Below are positions 5,301 through 5,302 of a stretch of DNA of 5,302 bases, piece after piece (the stretch's first letter is position 1; each line of letters opens with the position of its first letter). The notes under the pieces were generated by a model that was given only the letters and a program-made list of their open reading frames with translations, did no database searches and was not told where the DNA came from. Origin of the DNA: Deltaproteobacteria bacterium. GTDB taxonomy: Bacteria; Desulfobacterota; Syntrophia; Syntrophales; UBA2210. The stretch is taken from positions 1 to 5,302 of the forward strand of contig DSBH01000038.1 of NCBI GenBank assembly GCA_011056825.1, given 5' to 3'. A program made the position numbers and the translations under genes.

Positions 5301-5302
5301 CA

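Larger units (their letters stand above)
4958..5302. other. Gene-free upstream region of 345 bases
   Basis: No convincing coding sequence is found on either strand; the best short frames are a dozen or so codons with no ribosome-binding site. Reading leftwards from the right edge it holds a TTTTGT/ACAAAA inverted repeat (5281-5300), a GAAACCC/GGGTTTC hairpin (5218-5242), the CoA-transferase promoter and palindrome, the tandem repeat and the ribosome-binding site. I recognise no riboswitch or tRNA. Its length suggests a regulatory region, perhaps shared with a divergent gene beyond the right edge; that gene is not seen. Confidence 0.5.

Noticed and set aside
5078..5302. Sigma-54 promoter upstream of the CoA-transferase
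   Set aside because: Several TGGC words occur on the - strand, but none has GC at the required spacing for a -24/-12 pair.

Overview
The window holds six protein-coding loci. One, on the + strand, is cut by the left edge; the other five lie on the - strand. The sequence is moderately GC-rich. The gene set (a DUF6125-like protein, an acetyl-CoA hydrolase/transferase-family CoA-transferase, PlsC, an aldo/keto reductase and an SDR) suggests an anaerobic bacterium of the Desulfobacterota / syntrophic 'deltaproteobacterial' kind. That placement is inferred from gene content and protein style; there is no marker gene here.

Layout from left to right: (1) the C-terminal 156 residues of a DUF6125-like cysteine-containing protein (+, 1-471). 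(2) A convergent intergenic gap with a strong GC hairpin (477-511) that reads as a terminator for the - strand. (3) A 53-residue YqaE/Pmp3-type membrane protein (-, 557-718), easily missed because of its size. (4) A classical SDR oxidoreductase (-, 809-1573) with its own extended -10 promoter in the gap to the next gene. (5) An AKR-family aldo/keto reductase (-, 1698-2543). (6) A plsC-like 1-acyl-glycerol-3-phosphate acyltransferase (-, 2613-3402) broken by a single extra base near 3030. (7) A full-length CoA-transferase of the butyryl-CoA:acetate / 4-hydroxybutyrate CoA-transferase type (-, 3545-4957). (8) About 345 bases without a gene (4958-5302), containing a likely promoter for the CoA-transferase and several inverted or direct repeats.

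The five - strand genes are co-directional but separated by gaps of 69 to 142 bases, several holding promoter-like or hairpin elements. They are therefore better read as a loose metabolic neighbourhood than as one tight operon. A plausible shared theme is handling of short-chain acyl-CoA and carbonyl compounds (CoA-transferase, two reductases) next to membrane lipid and envelope functions (PlsC, Pmp3-like protein). This theme is inference. I found no CRISPR array, transposon, tRNA or rRNA, and nothing that clearly amounts to a new biological system. The most useful points are the plsC frameshift, the unlisted small membrane protein, the palindromes sitting on promoters, and the uncharacterised DUF6125-like protein.
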